This document shows positions 8,976 through 18,343 of a stretch of DNA of 64,000 bases, in pieces (position 1 is the stretch's first letter; each line of letters starts with the position of its first letter). A model generated the notes under the pieces. It had not been told where the DNA came from. It saw nothing but the letters and a program-made list of their open reading frames with translations, and made no database searches. The stretch spans positions 62,001 through 126,000 of the forward strand of contig JAIEPH010000031.1 in assembly GCA_019749805.1 (NCBI GenBank), given 5' to 3'. A program made the position numbers and the translations under genes. The DNA is from Mycobacteriaceae bacterium (GTDB lineage: Bacteria > Actinomycetota > Actinomycetes > Mycobacteriales > Mycobacteriaceae).

Positions 8976-9794
8976 TCAGCGTGACGGTTTCGGGCAGGAC
9001 GGGTGCGTACCTGCGGTGACCAGATCGGCAACGGCGCCGCGAGGGTCACCACTGGTGACCAGTCCCTCGCCGACGAGCACGGCATCGGCGCCTGCTCCGG
9101 CGTATGCGAGTAGATCGGCAGTGCCGCGAACACCCGACTCGGCGATGCGAATGACCCCGCTCGGCAGGCCAGGGGCAATGCGCGCGAAGCAGTCCCGGTC
9201 GACGTTCAGTGTCTTGAGATCGCGTGCGTTGACGCCGATGACCTTCGCACCGGCCTGCAGGGCTCGATCCGCTTCCTCTTCGGTGTGCACTTCGACAAGC
9301 GCTGTCATCCCAAGCGATTCGGTGCGGTCGAGCATGGACTCCAGCGCCTGCTGTTCGAGCGCGGCAACGATCAGCAACAGCATGTCGGCGCCGTGCGCGC
9401 GTGCCTCGTGAATCTGATACGGGCCTACGATGAAATCCTTGCGCAGCACCGGGATTGACACCGCTGCGCGCACCGCGTCGAGATCGTCCAGAGAGCCGTT
9501 GAACCGGCGCTGTTCGGTCAGCACACTGATGATGCGTGCGCCGCCGTCCTCGTATGCGCGAGCGAGCGCCGCAGGATCCGAGATCGACGCCAGCTCACCG
9601 CGTGAGGGGCTGGCGCGCTTCACTTCCGCGATGACGCCGATGCCGGGTTCGCGCAGAGCCGCCAACACGTCCAGCGGAGACGGTGCGGCCTTGGCCGCTT
9701 CCTTGATGTCTGCGAACGGTAGAACAGCCTCGCGAGCTGCGACATCAGCGCGAACACCCTCAATGATGGTGTCGAGCACGGTTGCCGAACTCAT
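8976..9794 (-). CDS. trpC: Indole-3-glycerol-phosphate synthase
   Basis: Closes the ring of carboxyphenylamino-deoxyribulose phosphate to indole-3-glycerol phosphate. 272 residues; the barrel carries [15 protein letters not shown] (catalytic Lys, about 55-65), [17 protein letters not shown] and a phosphate-binding [14 protein letters not shown] 9794 is chosen because AGAGGAA precedes it at a usual distance and [19 protein letters not shown] matches the mycobacterial N-terminus; an in-frame start at 9824 would add 10 unconserved residues. trpD and trpF are not in this cluster, as in M. tuberculosis. Confidence 0.96.
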   Translation of the reverse strand: MSSATVLDTIIEGVRADVAAREAVLPFADIKEAAKAAPSPLDVLAALREPGIGVIAEVKRASPSRGELASISDPAALARAYEDGGARIISVLTEQRRFNGSLDDLDAVRAAVSIPVLRKDFIVGPYQIHEARAHGADMLLLIVAALEQQALESMLDRTESLGMTALVEVHTEEEADRALQAGAKVIGVNARDLKTLNVDRDCFARIAPGLPSGVIRIAESGVRGTADLLAYAGAGADAVLVGEGLVTSGDPRGAVADLVTAGTHPSCPKPSR

Positions 9795-9865
9795 GGGTGT
9801 TGATTCCTCTCGGATGATGCCCACAGATCTCTATCGAAGGGTAACCGTCGCCACACCCTCCGGTG

Positions 9866-10444
9866 TCACCGCCCCTCGCCCGGGTCGGTCGGGTCGCGGC
9901 CTTCGTCGAGTGCTTCCCACAGCTGTCGCTCCGACATCGCGTCGTCCGTTTCGTCCGCTGGAACAGCCGTACGGCGTGCGTACCGAGCCAACTTCGAAGT
10001 GTTCCTGGACGCCGAGCGCAGCAGCAGCACGGCACACGCAAGTGTGACGACCGCTGCCATCGCCGTGACCAGCGCACCCCCGTAGTGCCGCTGAGTCCCA
10101 ACCAGGTCGGCAACTGGCGCATCGGCCAGATCAGACGCCCGGACGCCGACATCACGCATCACCCACAGGCTGATCGCCAAGTACGCCATACCGGCGCTGG
10201 CGATCGCCGCCAGTACGGCCAGCGCCCGCAACGGCCAGCCCCGCACTGCCAGCGCGGCGACGGCGGTGGCCAGCAGCAGAACGGCCAGCGGCACCAGGGC
10301 GGTCGACCACGACCCACCGGAGAGCGCGATCGTCCTGGGCTGCCCCAGCCCGTCGAACGACGTCACGTCGACCCACGTCATTTGCGACGCCCCCCACAAC
10401 CCCGCCGCGGCCAGCACGAGCCCGAGCTGCGCGATCCGAATCAC
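9866..10444 (-). CDS. Trp-operon-associated membrane protein (TIGR02234 type, Rv1610-like)
   Basis: A 192-residue membrane protein of the actinobacterial family found between trpE and trpC; its biochemical role is unknown. The sequence shows an N-terminal TM helix ([18 protein letters not shown]), an extracytoplasmic loop, two closely spaced TM helices (about 50-95), a fourth near 130-150, and a charged cytoplasmic C-terminal tail rich in Asp and Glu. The start GTG 10444 overlaps the trpE stop (GTGA), which identifies it despite a longer open frame reaching 10993. Its constant position suggests a function tied to tryptophan or anthranilate, but nothing in the sequence shows which. Confidence 0.88.
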   Translation of the reverse strand: MIRIAQLGLVLAAAGLWGASQMTWVDVTSFDGLGQPRTIALSGGSWSTALVPLAVLLLATAVAALAVRGWPLRALAVLAAIASAGMAYLAISLWVMRDVGVRASDLADAPVADLVGTQRHYGGALVTAMAAVVTLACAVLLLRSASRNTSKLARYARRTAVPADETDDAMSERQLWEALDEGRDPTDPGEGR

Positions 10445-12000
10445 GGTTCGGTCAGCGTTTCCGCGGCCGCGATGGCGTTCAGCACCGCGCGGGCCTTGTT
10501 CGCCGCTTCCGTGTACTCGTACGGCCCGTTGGAGTCGGCCACGACTCCACCACCGGCCTGCACATACGCCGTGCCCGCGCGCATCAACGCCGTGCGAATC
10601 GCGATCGCGAAATCGGCGTTGCCCGCGAAGTCCAGATAGCCGAGCACGCCGCCGTACAGCCCGCGTCGGGTCTTCTCGACCTCCTCGATCAGCTCCATGG
10701 CACGCACCTTCGGCGCCCCGGACAGCGTGCCTGCCGGGAAGCACGCCGTCACCGCGTCCAACGCGGTCTTGTCGTCGGCCAGCTCGCCATGCACCGTCGA
10801 CACGATGTGCATGACGTGGCTGTAACGCTCGATGTGGCTGTAGTCCTCGACCCGCACGGTGCCCGGCCGGCAGACCCGACCGAGGTCGTTTCGGCCCAGA
10901 TCGACCAGCATCAGGTGCTCGGCGCGCTCCTTGTCGTCGTGGAGCAACTCCTTCTCGAGCAGCAAATCCTCTTCCTCGGTCTGCCCGCGCCACCGCGTGC
11001 CCGCGATCGGATGCGTCGACGCCCGGCCATCCTTGACCGTCACCAGCGCTTCCGGGCTTGATCCGACGATCGAAAAGTCCAGTCCACCAACATCGTTGGG
11101 CACATTGAGCAGATACATGTACGGGCTCGGGTTGCTCACCCGCAGCATCCGGTACACGTCGAATGGATCGGCGTCGGTGTCCATCTCGAACCGCTGTGAC
11201 GGCACCACCTGGAACGCCTCGCCCGCCTCGATGTCGCCGACGAGTTTCTCGACGATCGCCGTGTATTCGTCCACAGTGCGCTGTGCACGGTGCAGCGGCT
11301 CGGGCCTGCTGAACGTCGCGACGGTCGACGGGAGGGGCTCACCGAGGGCTGCGGTCATCACATCAAGGCGGCCGACGGCGTCGTCGTAGGCCCAGTCCAC
11401 CCGCTCGTCGGTGCCGTTCCAGTTCACCGCGTTGGCGATCAGCGTGATCGTGCCCTCATGGTGGTCGACGGCGGCAACGTCAGTGGCCAGCAGCAGCAAC
11501 ATGTCCGGCAGCCCCAGATCGTCCACGGCAAGCGCAGGCAGCTTCTCCAGACGCCGCACCAGGTCGTAGGCGAAGAACCCCACGAGACCCGACGAAAGTG
11601 GAGGCAGGCCCGTCACCGGCTCGGTCTTCAGCAGCTCCAGGGTCGCGCGCAGCGCCGCGAGCGGCTCACCGCCGGTGGGCGCATCCTTCGGGGTGGTGCC
11701 CAGCCAGACGGCCTCGCCGTCACGGACCGTCAGCGCCGACGGCGCACCGGCGCCGATGAACGACCAACGCGACCATGACCGGCCGTTCTCGGCCGACTCG
11801 AGCAAGAACGTCCCTGGCCGATTGGCGGCCAGCTTGCGGTACGCCGACAGCGGGGTTTCACTGTCGGCCAGCACCTTGCGGGTCACCGGCACCACGCGAT
11901 GTTCGGCGGCCAGCGCCCGGAAGTCCTCGCGTGAGGTCGTGGGGGCCAGCGATGAGCGCTTGCGCGAAGAGCCATCAGCGAGGTTGGCGGTCGTTTGCAC
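10441..12000 (-). CDS. trpE: Anthranilate synthase component I
   Basis: Converts chorismate to anthranilate using ammonia from a TrpG-type amidotransferase encoded elsewhere. 519 residues. The feedback-binding motif LLESAENG (about residues 60-67) suggests inhibition by tryptophan. The chorismate-binding domain includes [18 protein letters not shown] and [18 protein letters not shown] 12000 directly follows the stop of the PhyH-like gene (TGAGTG), with GGGAG upstream inside that gene. The first 20 or so residues are not conserved and the start could be slightly different. First biosynthetic gene of the trp block. Confidence 0.96.
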   Translation of the reverse strand: MQTTANLADGSSRKRSSLAPTTSREDFRALAAEHRVVPVTRKVLADSETPLSAYRKLAANRPGTFLLESAENGRSWSRWSFIGAGAPSALTVRDGEAVWLGTTPKDAPTGGEPLAALRATLELLKTEPVTGLPPLSSGLVGFFAYDLVRRLEKLPALAVDDLGLPDMLLLLATDVAAVDHHEGTITLIANAVNWNGTDERVDWAYDDAVGRLDVMTAALGEPLPSTVATFSRPEPLHRAQRTVDEYTAIVEKLVGDIEAGEAFQVVPSQRFEMDTDADPFDVYRMLRVSNPSPYMYLLNVPNDVGGLDFSIVGSSPEALVTVKDGRASTHPIAGTRWRGQTEEEDLLLEKELLHDDKERAEHLMLVDLGRNDLGRVCRPGTVRVEDYSHIERYSHVMHIVSTVHGELADDKTALDAVTACFPAGTLSGAPKVRAMELIEEVEKTRRGLYGGVLGYLDFAGNADFAIAIRTALMRAGTAYVQAGGGVVADSNGPYEYTEAANKARAVLNAIAAAETLTEP

Positions 12001-12723
12001 TCATCGATTCTCCCAGACGCGTGCCAGCGGCGACGACGACGCAGGGGTCAGCGGACTGGTCAGCACGACCGGCCCCTGCGCCATGAACCGCGGCGTACGG
12101 CCGCGGTGCTCGTCGGCCGCATGAACCGTGAAGGGGTGAACGAGGAACATGTCACCGGGCCGTCCGGTGGCGTGCACCACCGGACGGTGCGCGCTCGCCT
12201 CGTCGACCAGCCGACCCATCTCGGTCAACTCGACCGGATCCGGACCCAGCACTCGCGCCACGTCGCGGTGCGATCCGGCCCGGATGCGAGTGGGTGCGTC
12301 GTCCGGACCGACCTCCGAAAGCAGGGTGAGCAACAGCACGGTGTGCGGACGTCCGGTCACCGCCCACGACCCGTCGGGTTGCGGCGTATTGGCATCGATG
12401 TGCCAGCCGCGGTCGTCGTTGGGCGGTGCAACGGGAAACCGAACGGGGATGTTGCCCAACGCGCCTCGCGGCAACCACCCTCCGACACCGCAGACAACGT
12501 CCAGCGCCTGCGCCAGCACCGGGCTGCGCACCAGCTCACCGAACGGCCCTTGACCCGTCAGATCGGCCGCCCAGCGAACGGGCTCCGACCAGCCGGCGGG
12601 ATCATCGGGCGACAGCTCCAACTGCTGCCACAGCACGGCGCGCGCCGCATCGGCGACCCTGCGGGAAGCCACCTGCTCGATCTTCGCGTAGCCGTTGGAC
12701 ATGAACTCGTCGACATCCAGCAC
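12001..12723 (-). CDS. PhyH-like non-haem iron/2-oxoglutarate dioxygenase family protein
   Basis: Resembles the phytanoyl-CoA dioxygenase (PhyH) family, 240 residues from GTG 12723. An HxD pair is visible in GWHIDANTPQPDGSW and the distal His in MFLVHPFTVHAAD, followed by RGRTPRF whose Arg would contact 2-oxoglutarate. Substrate unknown. ATG 12699 (MSNGYAKI) and a longer frame to 12843 are alternatives; the longer one would cross the divergent peroxiredoxin start. Its stop touches the trpE start, so the two are probably co-transcribed. This is not the usual trpE neighbour in M. tuberculosis. Confidence 0.75.
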   Translation of the reverse strand: MLDVDEFMSNGYAKIEQVASRRVADAARAVLWQQLELSPDDPAGWSEPVRWAADLTGQGPFGELVRSPVLAQALDVVCGVGGWLPRGALGNIPVRFPVAPPNDDRGWHIDANTPQPDGSWAVTGRPHTVLLLTLLSEVGPDDAPTRIRAGSHRDVARVLGPDPVELTEMGRLVDEASAHRPVVHATGRPGDMFLVHPFTVHAADEHRGRTPRFMAQGPVVLTSPLTPASSSPLARVWENR

Positions 12724-12777
12724 CTGACGTACGCTCTCACGGCCACGGCAACCCGCGCCAACGAATTTCGGTGGGCG

Positions 12778-12783
12778 TAGCGT
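12778..12783 (+). promoter_or_regulatory. Predicted -10 element (TAGCGT) of the peroxiredoxin gene, leaderless
   Basis: TAGCGT fits TANNNT and ends 7 nt before ATG 12791, predicting a leaderless mRNA. This supports ATG 12791 over the in-frame GTG at 12782, which would overlap the -10 element. Confidence 0.5.
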
Positions 12784-12790
12784 GGCGATC

Positions 12791-13255
12791 ATGAAACGTG
12801 GCGACCAGGTTGCAGAGTTCGAATTGCCGGACCAGACAGGCACTGTGCGAAGCCTTACGGAGTTGCTCGCGGGTGGACCGATCGCGCTGTTCTTCTACCC
12901 CGCCGCAATGACGCCAGGATGCACCAAAGAAGCGTGCCATTTCCGCGATCTCGCCGCGGAGTTCGCCGCGGTCGGCGCCAGCCGCGTCGGCATCAGCACC
13001 GATGCCGTCGAGAAGCAGGCGAAATTCGCCGACAAGCAGAGCTTCGACTATCCGTTGCTGTCGGACACCGGCGGCGCCGTCGCCGCACAGTTCGGGGTGA
13101 AGCGCGGGTTGTTGGGCAAGCTCTCGCCGGTCAAGCGGACAACGTTTGTGGTCGACACCGATCGGACGGTCCTCGCGGTGATAGCCAGCGAGGTCAACAT
13201 GGACACCCACGCAGACAAGGCGCTGGAGGTGCTGCGCCAACGTCAGTCCGCGTGA
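12791..13255 (+). CDS. bcp: Thioredoxin-dependent peroxiredoxin, Bcp/PrxQ family (BcpB-like)
   Basis: Reduces hydrogen peroxide and organic hydroperoxides. 154 residues. Peroxidatic Cys44 and resolving Cys49 form the C-X4-C of PrxQ enzymes in PAAMTPGCTKEACHFRD. The N-terminus MKRGDQVAEFELPDQTG and the GVKRGLLGKL segment match Rv1608c (bcpB), which also adjoins the trp and his genes in M. tuberculosis. It overlaps the following ABC ATPase by 4 nt (GTGA), so the pair is translationally coupled. Confidence 0.93.
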   Translation: MKRGDQVAEFELPDQTGTVRSLTELLAGGPIALFFYPAAMTPGCTKEACHFRDLAAEFAAVGASRVGISTDAVEKQAKFADKQSFDYPLLSDTGGAVAAQFGVKRGLLGKLSPVKRTTFVVDTDRTVLAVIASEVNMDTHADKALEVLRQRQSA

Positions 13256-14052
13256 CACCGGTTCTCGAACTTGCCGACGTGACGTTCCGTCGCGACGGCA
13301 GGCAGATCATCGACGGCATCTCGCTCACCGTGAACGCCGGTGAGCACTGGGCGTTGCTCGGTCCGAACGGTGCCGGCAAGAGTACGCTGCTGGGATTCTG
13401 TGCGGCAGTAACGTTCCCGAGCTCAGGCACCGTGCGCATTCTCGGCGAGCAGATGGGGCGCGTGGACCTCGCCCGATTGCGTCACTCCATCGGTCACGTC
13501 AATCCCCGTCACCGGCTGCAGTATTCGTTGACAGTGCGCGAGGTGGTGCTGACGGGTATCACGGCGACCATCGACCTCCCGATGCGTTGGACGCCCAGTC
13601 CCGAGGAACGCGGTCGTGCGGACGCGATGGTCGACGCGGTCGGCTTGTCGCACAAGGCGACTGACGTGTGGCCGAACCTGTCACAGGGGGAACGGGGTCG
13701 CACCCTCATCGCCCGCGCGCTGGTGTCCGAACCGCGACTGCTGTTGCTCGACGAGCCGACAACGGGCCTGGACGTCGCCGCGCGAGAACAGCTGTTGGAG
13801 ACCATCGATTCGCTCGACGAGACGCATCCCGAAGTCGCGTCGATCCTTGTCACCCACCATCTCGAGGAGTTGCCGACCACCACGACGCACGCCTTGCTGA
13901 TCGCCGAAGGGCGCACCGTTGCCGTAGGTCCCGCGCGGACAACGGTGACGACCGACAACGTCAGCGCCGCGTTCGATCATCCGGTGGTCGTCGGCTACGA
14001 CGAAGGCCGATGGACCGCACGCGCCAAGGTCACCCGCATCATCGACCGGTGA
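13252..14052 (+). CDS. ABC transporter ATP-binding protein (single-domain, partner not adjacent)
   Basis: 266-residue ATPase with Walker A GPNGAGKST (about 35-43), Walker B LLLLDEP and the H-loop TILVTHHLEEL-like segment (ILVTHHLEEL). The signature reads NLSQGERGR instead of LSGGQ, a variant seen in ModF-like and some iron-related ATPases. No permease or binding protein is adjacent. The start GTG 13252 overlaps the bcp stop; a longer open frame beginning at 12919 is read-through of another frame. The substrate cannot be deduced. Coupling to a peroxiredoxin hints at an oxidative-stress or metal role (inference). Confidence 0.85.
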   Translation: MTPVLELADVTFRRDGRQIIDGISLTVNAGEHWALLGPNGAGKSTLLGFCAAVTFPSSGTVRILGEQMGRVDLARLRHSIGHVNPRHRLQYSLTVREVVLTGITATIDLPMRWTPSPEERGRADAMVDAVGLSHKATDVWPNLSQGERGRTLIARALVSEPRLLLLDEPTTGLDVAAREQLLETIDSLDETHPEVASILVTHHLEELPTTTTHALLIAEGRTVAVGPARTTVTTDNVSAAFDHPVVVGYDEGRWTARAKVTRIIDR

Positions 14053-14055
14053 GCG

Positions 14056-15042
14056 TCAAAGGTGGGCCCGCAGGTACGCCTCCATGCTGGCCCGAAATTC
14101 CCGCATCGAAGGCGCGTTGGGCTTCACACCGTCTGCGCCGTGGTACATCCCGGGAACCGTCACCAGCTCGGTTGGCACCCCGGCCGCTTTCAACCGGGCC
14201 GCGTAGTCGACGTCCTCAGCGTGAAAGACGTCGAGGTCCCCCACGCCGACCCAGGCGGGTGGCAGCCCCACCAAGTCGAGTCTGCGTGCTGGAGCGGCGT
14301 ATTCGGGTGCATCCGACAACCGAGGGGCCCGGCCGAGATACGCCGTCCAGCCGAACGCGTTGGATTCGGGCGTCCATGCGAAGCGTCCCTCACCCCGATG
14401 ATCACTGCGCAACGTGGATCTGTCATCCAGCATCGGATAGACGAGGACCTGCGCCCGCAACCCGATGCCCTCGTCATGACAGCGTTGCGCAACCGCCGCA
14501 GCCAGACCGCCCCCTGCACTGGCGCCGACGACCGCGACTCGGTTCGGATCGATCCCCAAATCGTCGGCATTGGCGAGCATCCAGCGCAGCGCGGCCATAC
14601 AGTCGTCCAGCCCTGCGGGAAAAGGATGCTCGGGCGCCAACCGGTAATCGGGCGAAACCGCCACCACCCCAAGATCGCTCGCCAGGCGGCCGGTACCTGC
14701 CGCCTCGAACTCCGGGGTGCCGACGACGTACCCACCCCCGTGGATCCACAACACAGCAGGACTTGGCGTGAGGCGATGTTTCGGCATGAAAACCAATGTG
14801 CGAACTGAGGACCGGCCGACGAAGCGCTGTGTGACGGTGACGTCGGAACCCGGCCTTGTGCGGATCTTGAAGATCAACCGGAGCACCCACAGGTTCTTGG
14901 CGGTCAACGGCCCCGCCACATACGGCAGTACCGGGCTTCGCAGGTCGGGTGCGACGCGTGACAACCCATCACGGACCGCGAGATGGCTGCGCACCATCGC
15001 TGCGACAAGCGTCAGTCCGATGACCGCCGCAATCCGCTTCAT
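14056..15042 (-). CDS. Alpha/beta hydrolase, hormone-sensitive-lipase-type esterase
   Basis: 328 residues. An N-terminal hydrophobic segment (about 1-17, IAAVIGLTLVAAMVRSHL) may be a signal anchor. The HSL-family oxyanion motif HGGGY and nucleophile elbow GASAGGG are clear. The acid is probably the Asp in VGVGDLDVFHAED and the base the His in PGMYHGAD. It likely hydrolyses short or medium acyl esters; the substrate is unknown. It starts 1 nt after the hisI stop, so it is probably the last gene of the his transcript. Convergent with the ABC ATPase, 3 bp apart. Confidence 0.88.
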   Translation of the reverse strand: MKRIAAVIGLTLVAAMVRSHLAVRDGLSRVAPDLRSPVLPYVAGPLTAKNLWVLRLIFKIRTRPGSDVTVTQRFVGRSSVRTLVFMPKHRLTPSPAVLWIHGGGYVVGTPEFEAAGTGRLASDLGVVAVSPDYRLAPEHPFPAGLDDCMAALRWMLANADDLGIDPNRVAVVGASAGGGLAAAVAQRCHDEGIGLRAQVLVYPMLDDRSTLRSDHRGEGRFAWTPESNAFGWTAYLGRAPRLSDAPEYAAPARRLDLVGLPPAWVGVGDLDVFHAEDVDYAARLKAAGVPTELVTVPGMYHGADGVKPNAPSMREFRASMEAYLRAHL

Positions 15043-15043
15043 C

Positions 15044-15394
15044 TCAGTCCTCCGCGGTCAGCAACACGTCCGCATCGAAGCAACTGTGCGCGCCGGTGTG
15101 GCATGCAGCACCGACCTGGTCGACTTCCAGCAGCACCGTGTCCCCGTCGCAATCCAGTCGCACCGAGTGCACATACTGGGTGTGTCCCGACGTGGCGCCC
15201 TTGACCCACTGTTCGCCCCGCGACCGCGAATAGTAGGTCGCTTCACGGGTTTCCAATGTCCGCGCCAACGCGTCGTCGTCCATCCACGCGACCATCAGCA
15301 CCTGACCGGTACCGCGCTCCTGCACCACCGCGGCGAACAATCCGTTGGCGTCGCGCTTGAGCCGGGCGGCGACGTCGGAGTCCAGTGCGCTCAT
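15044..15394 (-). CDS. hisI: Phosphoribosyl-AMP cyclohydrolase
   Basis: Opens the adenine ring of phosphoribosyl-AMP, the third histidine step. 116 residues, a single-domain form without fused HisE. Zn and Mg ligands are visible: DCDGD ([14 protein letters not shown]), CHTG and HSCF. ATG 15394 overlaps the hisF stop by 4 nt. Confidence 0.96.
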   Translation of the reverse strand: MSALDSDVAARLKRDANGLFAAVVQERGTGQVLMVAWMDDDALARTLETREATYYSRSRGEQWVKGATSGHTQYVHSVRLDCDGDTVLLEVDQVGAACHTGAHSCFDADVLLTAED

Positions 15395-16164
15395 CTCACG
15401 ACGATCCCCTCTGCCGCCATCGCCGCCTTGACCTGGCTGATCGTCAGCTCCCGGAAATGGAACACGCTCGCAGCCAGCACCGCGTCAGCACCTGCAACAA
15501 CCGCGGGCGCGAAATGTTCCGGCGCCCCTGCGCCACCACTGGCGATCACCGGGACGTTGACCGCCCCGCGCACCGCCGCGATCATCGGCAGGTCGAACCC
15601 GGCCTTGGTGCCGTCGAAGTCCATCGAGTTCAACAGGATCTCGCCGACACCGAGCTCGGCTCCCCTGGCCGCCCATTCGACGGCATCGATGCCGGTGCCG
15701 CGTCGCCCGCCGTGGGTGGTGACCTCCCAGCCCGACGGCGTCGGCTCCTGGTCCTGTGGCACCGTGCGTGCGTCGACCGAAAGCACGATGCACTGCGAAC
15801 CGAACTGGCGCGACAACTCGGCCAGCAGTTCTGGTCTGGCGATGGCGGCCGTGTTGACCGCGACCTTGTCGGCACCCGCGCGCAACAACACGTCGACATC
15901 GGCCACCGACCGCACACCGCCGCCGACCGTCAGCGGGATGAACACCTGCTCTGCCGTGCGCTTGACGACCTCGAGCATGGTCGCCCGTCCGGTCGACGAT
16001 GCGGTGACGTCCAGGAACGTGAGCTCGTCGGCGCCCTCGGCGTCGTATGCGGCGGCCAGTTCGACGGGATCCCCGGCGTCGCGCAGGTTCTCGAAGTTCA
16101 CGCCCTTGACGACCCGGCCGTCATCGACATCCAGGCAGGGAATGATGCGCACCGCAAGGTCCAT
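15391..16164 (-). CDS. hisF: Imidazole glycerol phosphate synthase, cyclase subunit
   Basis: Forms imidazole glycerol phosphate and AICAR from PRFAR using ammonia delivered by HisH. 257-residue TIM barrel. The catalytic Asp is in [16 protein letters not shown] (about residue 12), and the second phosphate-binding half carries [12 protein letters not shown] and [14 protein letters not shown] 16164 abuts the impA stop and its own stop overlaps hisI by 4 nt. Confidence 0.97.
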   Translation of the reverse strand: MDLAVRIIPCLDVDDGRVVKGVNFENLRDAGDPVELAAAYDAEGADELTFLDVTASSTGRATMLEVVKRTAEQVFIPLTVGGGVRSVADVDVLLRAGADKVAVNTAAIARPELLAELSRQFGSQCIVLSVDARTVPQDQEPTPSGWEVTTHGGRRGTGIDAVEWAARGAELGVGEILLNSMDFDGTKAGFDLPMIAAVRGAVNVPVIASGGAGAPEHFAPAVVAGADAVLAASVFHFRELTISQVKAAMAAEGIVVR

Positions 16165-16980
16165 CTAGTAATCCTCCGGTGCGCCGACCGATTGCAGCAG
16201 TTCGAGTAGTTCCCCGTGCACGCCCGGCGCCCCGACCAACGCTGAACGCGATTCGGTGGTCCAATCGGTGCCGTCCAGGTTCGTGACGATGCCGCCCGCC
16301 GCGCGCACAAGCGCGACACCCGCGGCGTGGTCCCACAGGTGCGCGCCGAAACTGATGGTACCGCCGAGGATTCCGGACGCGGTGTAGGCGAAGTCGACGC
16401 CGGTGGCACCGTGCATCCGCATGCGCGAGCATTTGCGGCTCAGGCTTTCGATCACCGCGAGTCGGTACCGCCCGGGCACCTTGCCTCGCGAATCGACATT
16501 GAACGTACTGAGCCCGACGATGGACTCGGATAGCTGCGCGGGCCGCAGCGCCGGCTGCTCGACACCGCTGCTGCGCAACGGTTTACCGACGACACCGGTG
16601 AAACGCTCACCAGTGAACGGAATCCAGGTCAGCCCAGCGACGGGCTCGCCGTCGCGCAACAGCCCGAGCAGGATCGCCGCCATTGGAGATCCGGCCGCAT
16701 AGTTGAACGTCCCGTCTATCGGATCGAGCACCCATACGAGCGGCGAATCGACATCGGCGCCGCCGAACTCCTCGCCGTGCACCTCGATGCCGGTCTCCCG
16801 CCGCAGCGCCTCGACCACCTGGCGTTCGATTGCGAGGTCCACTTCGGTGGCGAAGTCGTTACCCTTTTTCTGCACTGCCGAATCGGCACGGTGACCTTCG
16901 ATGAACGGCTTCGCCGCATCGTCGAGGATCTTGGTGGCCACGGCGACCAACCCATCGAGGTCCGCCGTATCGAGGGCCAT
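16165..16980 (-). CDS. impA: Inositol monophosphatase family phosphatase in the his operon (ImpA-like)
   Basis: Mg-dependent phosphatase of the IMPase superfamily, 271 residues. The metal-binding motifs are WVLDPIDGTFNY (about 83-94) and WDHAAGVALVRAAGG near the C-terminus. Equivalent in position to Rv1604 between hisA and hisF. The family includes histidinol-phosphate phosphatases of actinobacteria (HisN type), so it may supply that step or act on inositol phosphate. The sequence alone does not decide. It abuts both neighbours with no spacer. Confidence 0.88.
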   Translation of the reverse strand: MALDTADLDGLVAVATKILDDAAKPFIEGHRADSAVQKKGNDFATEVDLAIERQVVEALRRETGIEVHGEEFGGADVDSPLVWVLDPIDGTFNYAAGSPMAAILLGLLRDGEPVAGLTWIPFTGERFTGVVGKPLRSSGVEQPALRPAQLSESIVGLSTFNVDSRGKVPGRYRLAVIESLSRKCSRMRMHGATGVDFAYTASGILGGTISFGAHLWDHAAGVALVRAAGGIVTNLDGTDWTTESRSALVGAPGVHGELLELLQSVGAPEDY

Positions 16981-17715
16981 CTACCGTGCCACCGCCGCGA
17001 GCGCCTCGGGAAGCGTGAACCGCCCCGCGTACAGCGCCTTTCCGACTATCGCGCCTTCCACGCCACGGTCGGTCAAGGTCGCGATCGCGCGCAGATCGTC
17101 GAGACTGGACACCCCGCCGGACGCAATCACCGGTGCATTGGTGCGATCGGTGACCTTGCCCAGCAGCTCGAGGTTCGGGCCGTTGAGCGTGCCATCCTTG
17201 GTCACGTCGGTGACGACGAAGCGCGTACATCCTTCGCGGTCAAGGCGTTCCAGCACGTCCCACAGGTCACCGCCGTCGGTTTCCCACCCGCGGCCCCGCA
17301 ACCGGTGGTCGTCGCCGGAGATCTTCACGTCGAGCCCGACGGCCACCTTGTCGCCATGCTCGGCGACGACCTTCGCGCACCACTGCGGATTCTCCAGCGC
17401 GGCGGTGCCGAGGTTCACGCGGGCGCATCCGGTGGCCAGGGCCGCCTCCAGCGAGTCGTCGTCGCGGATCCCCCCCGACAGTTCCACCGCGACGTCGAGC
17501 CGCCCGACCACCTCGGCGAGCAGTTCACGGTTGTTGCCCCTGCCGAATGCGGCGTCGAGGTCAACCAGGTGGATCCACTCCGCGCCGTCCCGCTGCCAGT
17601 TCATCGCGGCGTCGAGCGCCGAGCCGTATTCGGTCTCGCTGCCCGCCTTTCCCTGCATGAGGCGAACGGCGCGGCCCTCGACCACGTCAACGGCGGGAAG
17701 CAGTATCAATGTCAC
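16981..17715 (-). CDS. priA: Bifunctional ProFAR/PRA isomerase PriA (HisA, probably also TrpF)
   Basis: Isomerises ProFAR to PRFAR in histidine synthesis. In actinobacteria lacking trpF the same protein also isomerises phosphoribosylanthranilate. 244-residue barrel from GTG 17715: catalytic Asp in [19 protein letters not shown], second catalytic Asp in [14 protein letters not shown], and phosphate motifs [11 protein letters not shown] and IVGKALY. GTG 17715 is preferred over a longer frame because it matches the family N-terminus. The trp block in this window has no trpF, consistent with bifunctionality (inference from gene absence in the cluster). Confidence 0.95.
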   Translation of the reverse strand: MTLILLPAVDVVEGRAVRLMQGKAGSETEYGSALDAAMNWQRDGAEWIHLVDLDAAFGRGNNRELLAEVVGRLDVAVELSGGIRDDDSLEAALATGCARVNLGTAALENPQWCAKVVAEHGDKVAVGLDVKISGDDHRLRGRGWETDGGDLWDVLERLDREGCTRFVVTDVTKDGTLNGPNLELLGKVTDRTNAPVIASGGVSSLDDLRAIATLTDRGVEGAIVGKALYAGRFTLPEALAAVAR

Positions 17716-17725
17716 GGCCGACAAC

Positions 17726-18343
17726 CTAGAGCCCCTCAACCCAATTGCCCAAAAGCAAAGCCCCGGCGTCGCCACTCTTCTCCGGGTGGAACTGTGTCGC
17801 AGCGAGCGGTCCGTCCTCAACCGCGGCGAGGAACGGGACCGTGTGGGTGGCCCACGTCAACTTCGCATCCGGGCTGCCTTCCCACTGCTGCGCGGCATAG
17901 GAGTGCACGAAGTAGAACCGGGTGTCGGGATCCAATCCCTTGAACAGCCGGGTGCCCGCAGGCGCGTCCACGACGTTCCAGCCCATGTGCGGGATCACCG
18001 GGGCATCCAGCCGGATCACCGCACCGGGCCACTGACCGCAGCCGGTGCTCTCCACGCCGAATTCGACCCCGCGCGCGAAAAGGATCTGCATCCCGACACA
18101 GACCCCGAGCACAGGGCGCCCCAGGGCGACCCGCTCGGCGATGATCTTCTGCCCACCGATCTGCCGCAGACCCGTCATGCACGCCTCGAATGCGCCGACG
18201 CCCGGTACCACCAGACCATCGGCGTTCATCGCCGCGTCGGCATCCGCGGTCACCTCGACGGCTGCGCCCGTCCGCTCCAGCGCACGCTGAGCCGACCGGA
18301 GATTTCCGGAGCCGTAGTCGAGGACGACGACTTTAGCTGTCAC
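17726..18343 (-). CDS. hisH: Imidazole glycerol phosphate synthase, glutamine amidotransferase subunit
   Basis: Releases ammonia from glutamine for HisF. 205-residue class I amidotransferase. Nucleophile Cys82 lies in [13 protein letters not shown], and the His/Glu of the triad in [11 protein letters not shown]. The oxyanion region PGVGAFE is present. GTG 18343 overlaps the hisB stop by 4 nt; 10 bp separate it from hisA. Confidence 0.97.
   Translation of the reverse strand: MTAKVVVLDYGSGNLRSAQRALERTGAAVEVTADADAAMNADGLVVPGVGAFEACMTGLRQIGGQKIIAERVALGRPVLGVCVGMQILFARGVEFGVESTGCGQWPGAVIRLDAPVIPHMGWNVVDAPAGTRLFKGLDPDTRFYFVHSYAAQQWEGSPDAKLTWATHTVPFLAAVEDGPLAATQFHPEKSGDAGALLLGNWVEGL

Noticed and set aside
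10445..10993. N-terminal extension of the Trp-associated membrane protein
   Set aside because: It lies inside trpE in another frame; the GTGA overlap at 10444 and the family N-terminus mark the true start.
11980..12012. Leader peptide for trp attenuation (short frame from the ATG just before trpE)
   Set aside because: The nine-codon frame has no Trp codon and no terminator/antiterminator hairpins were visible.
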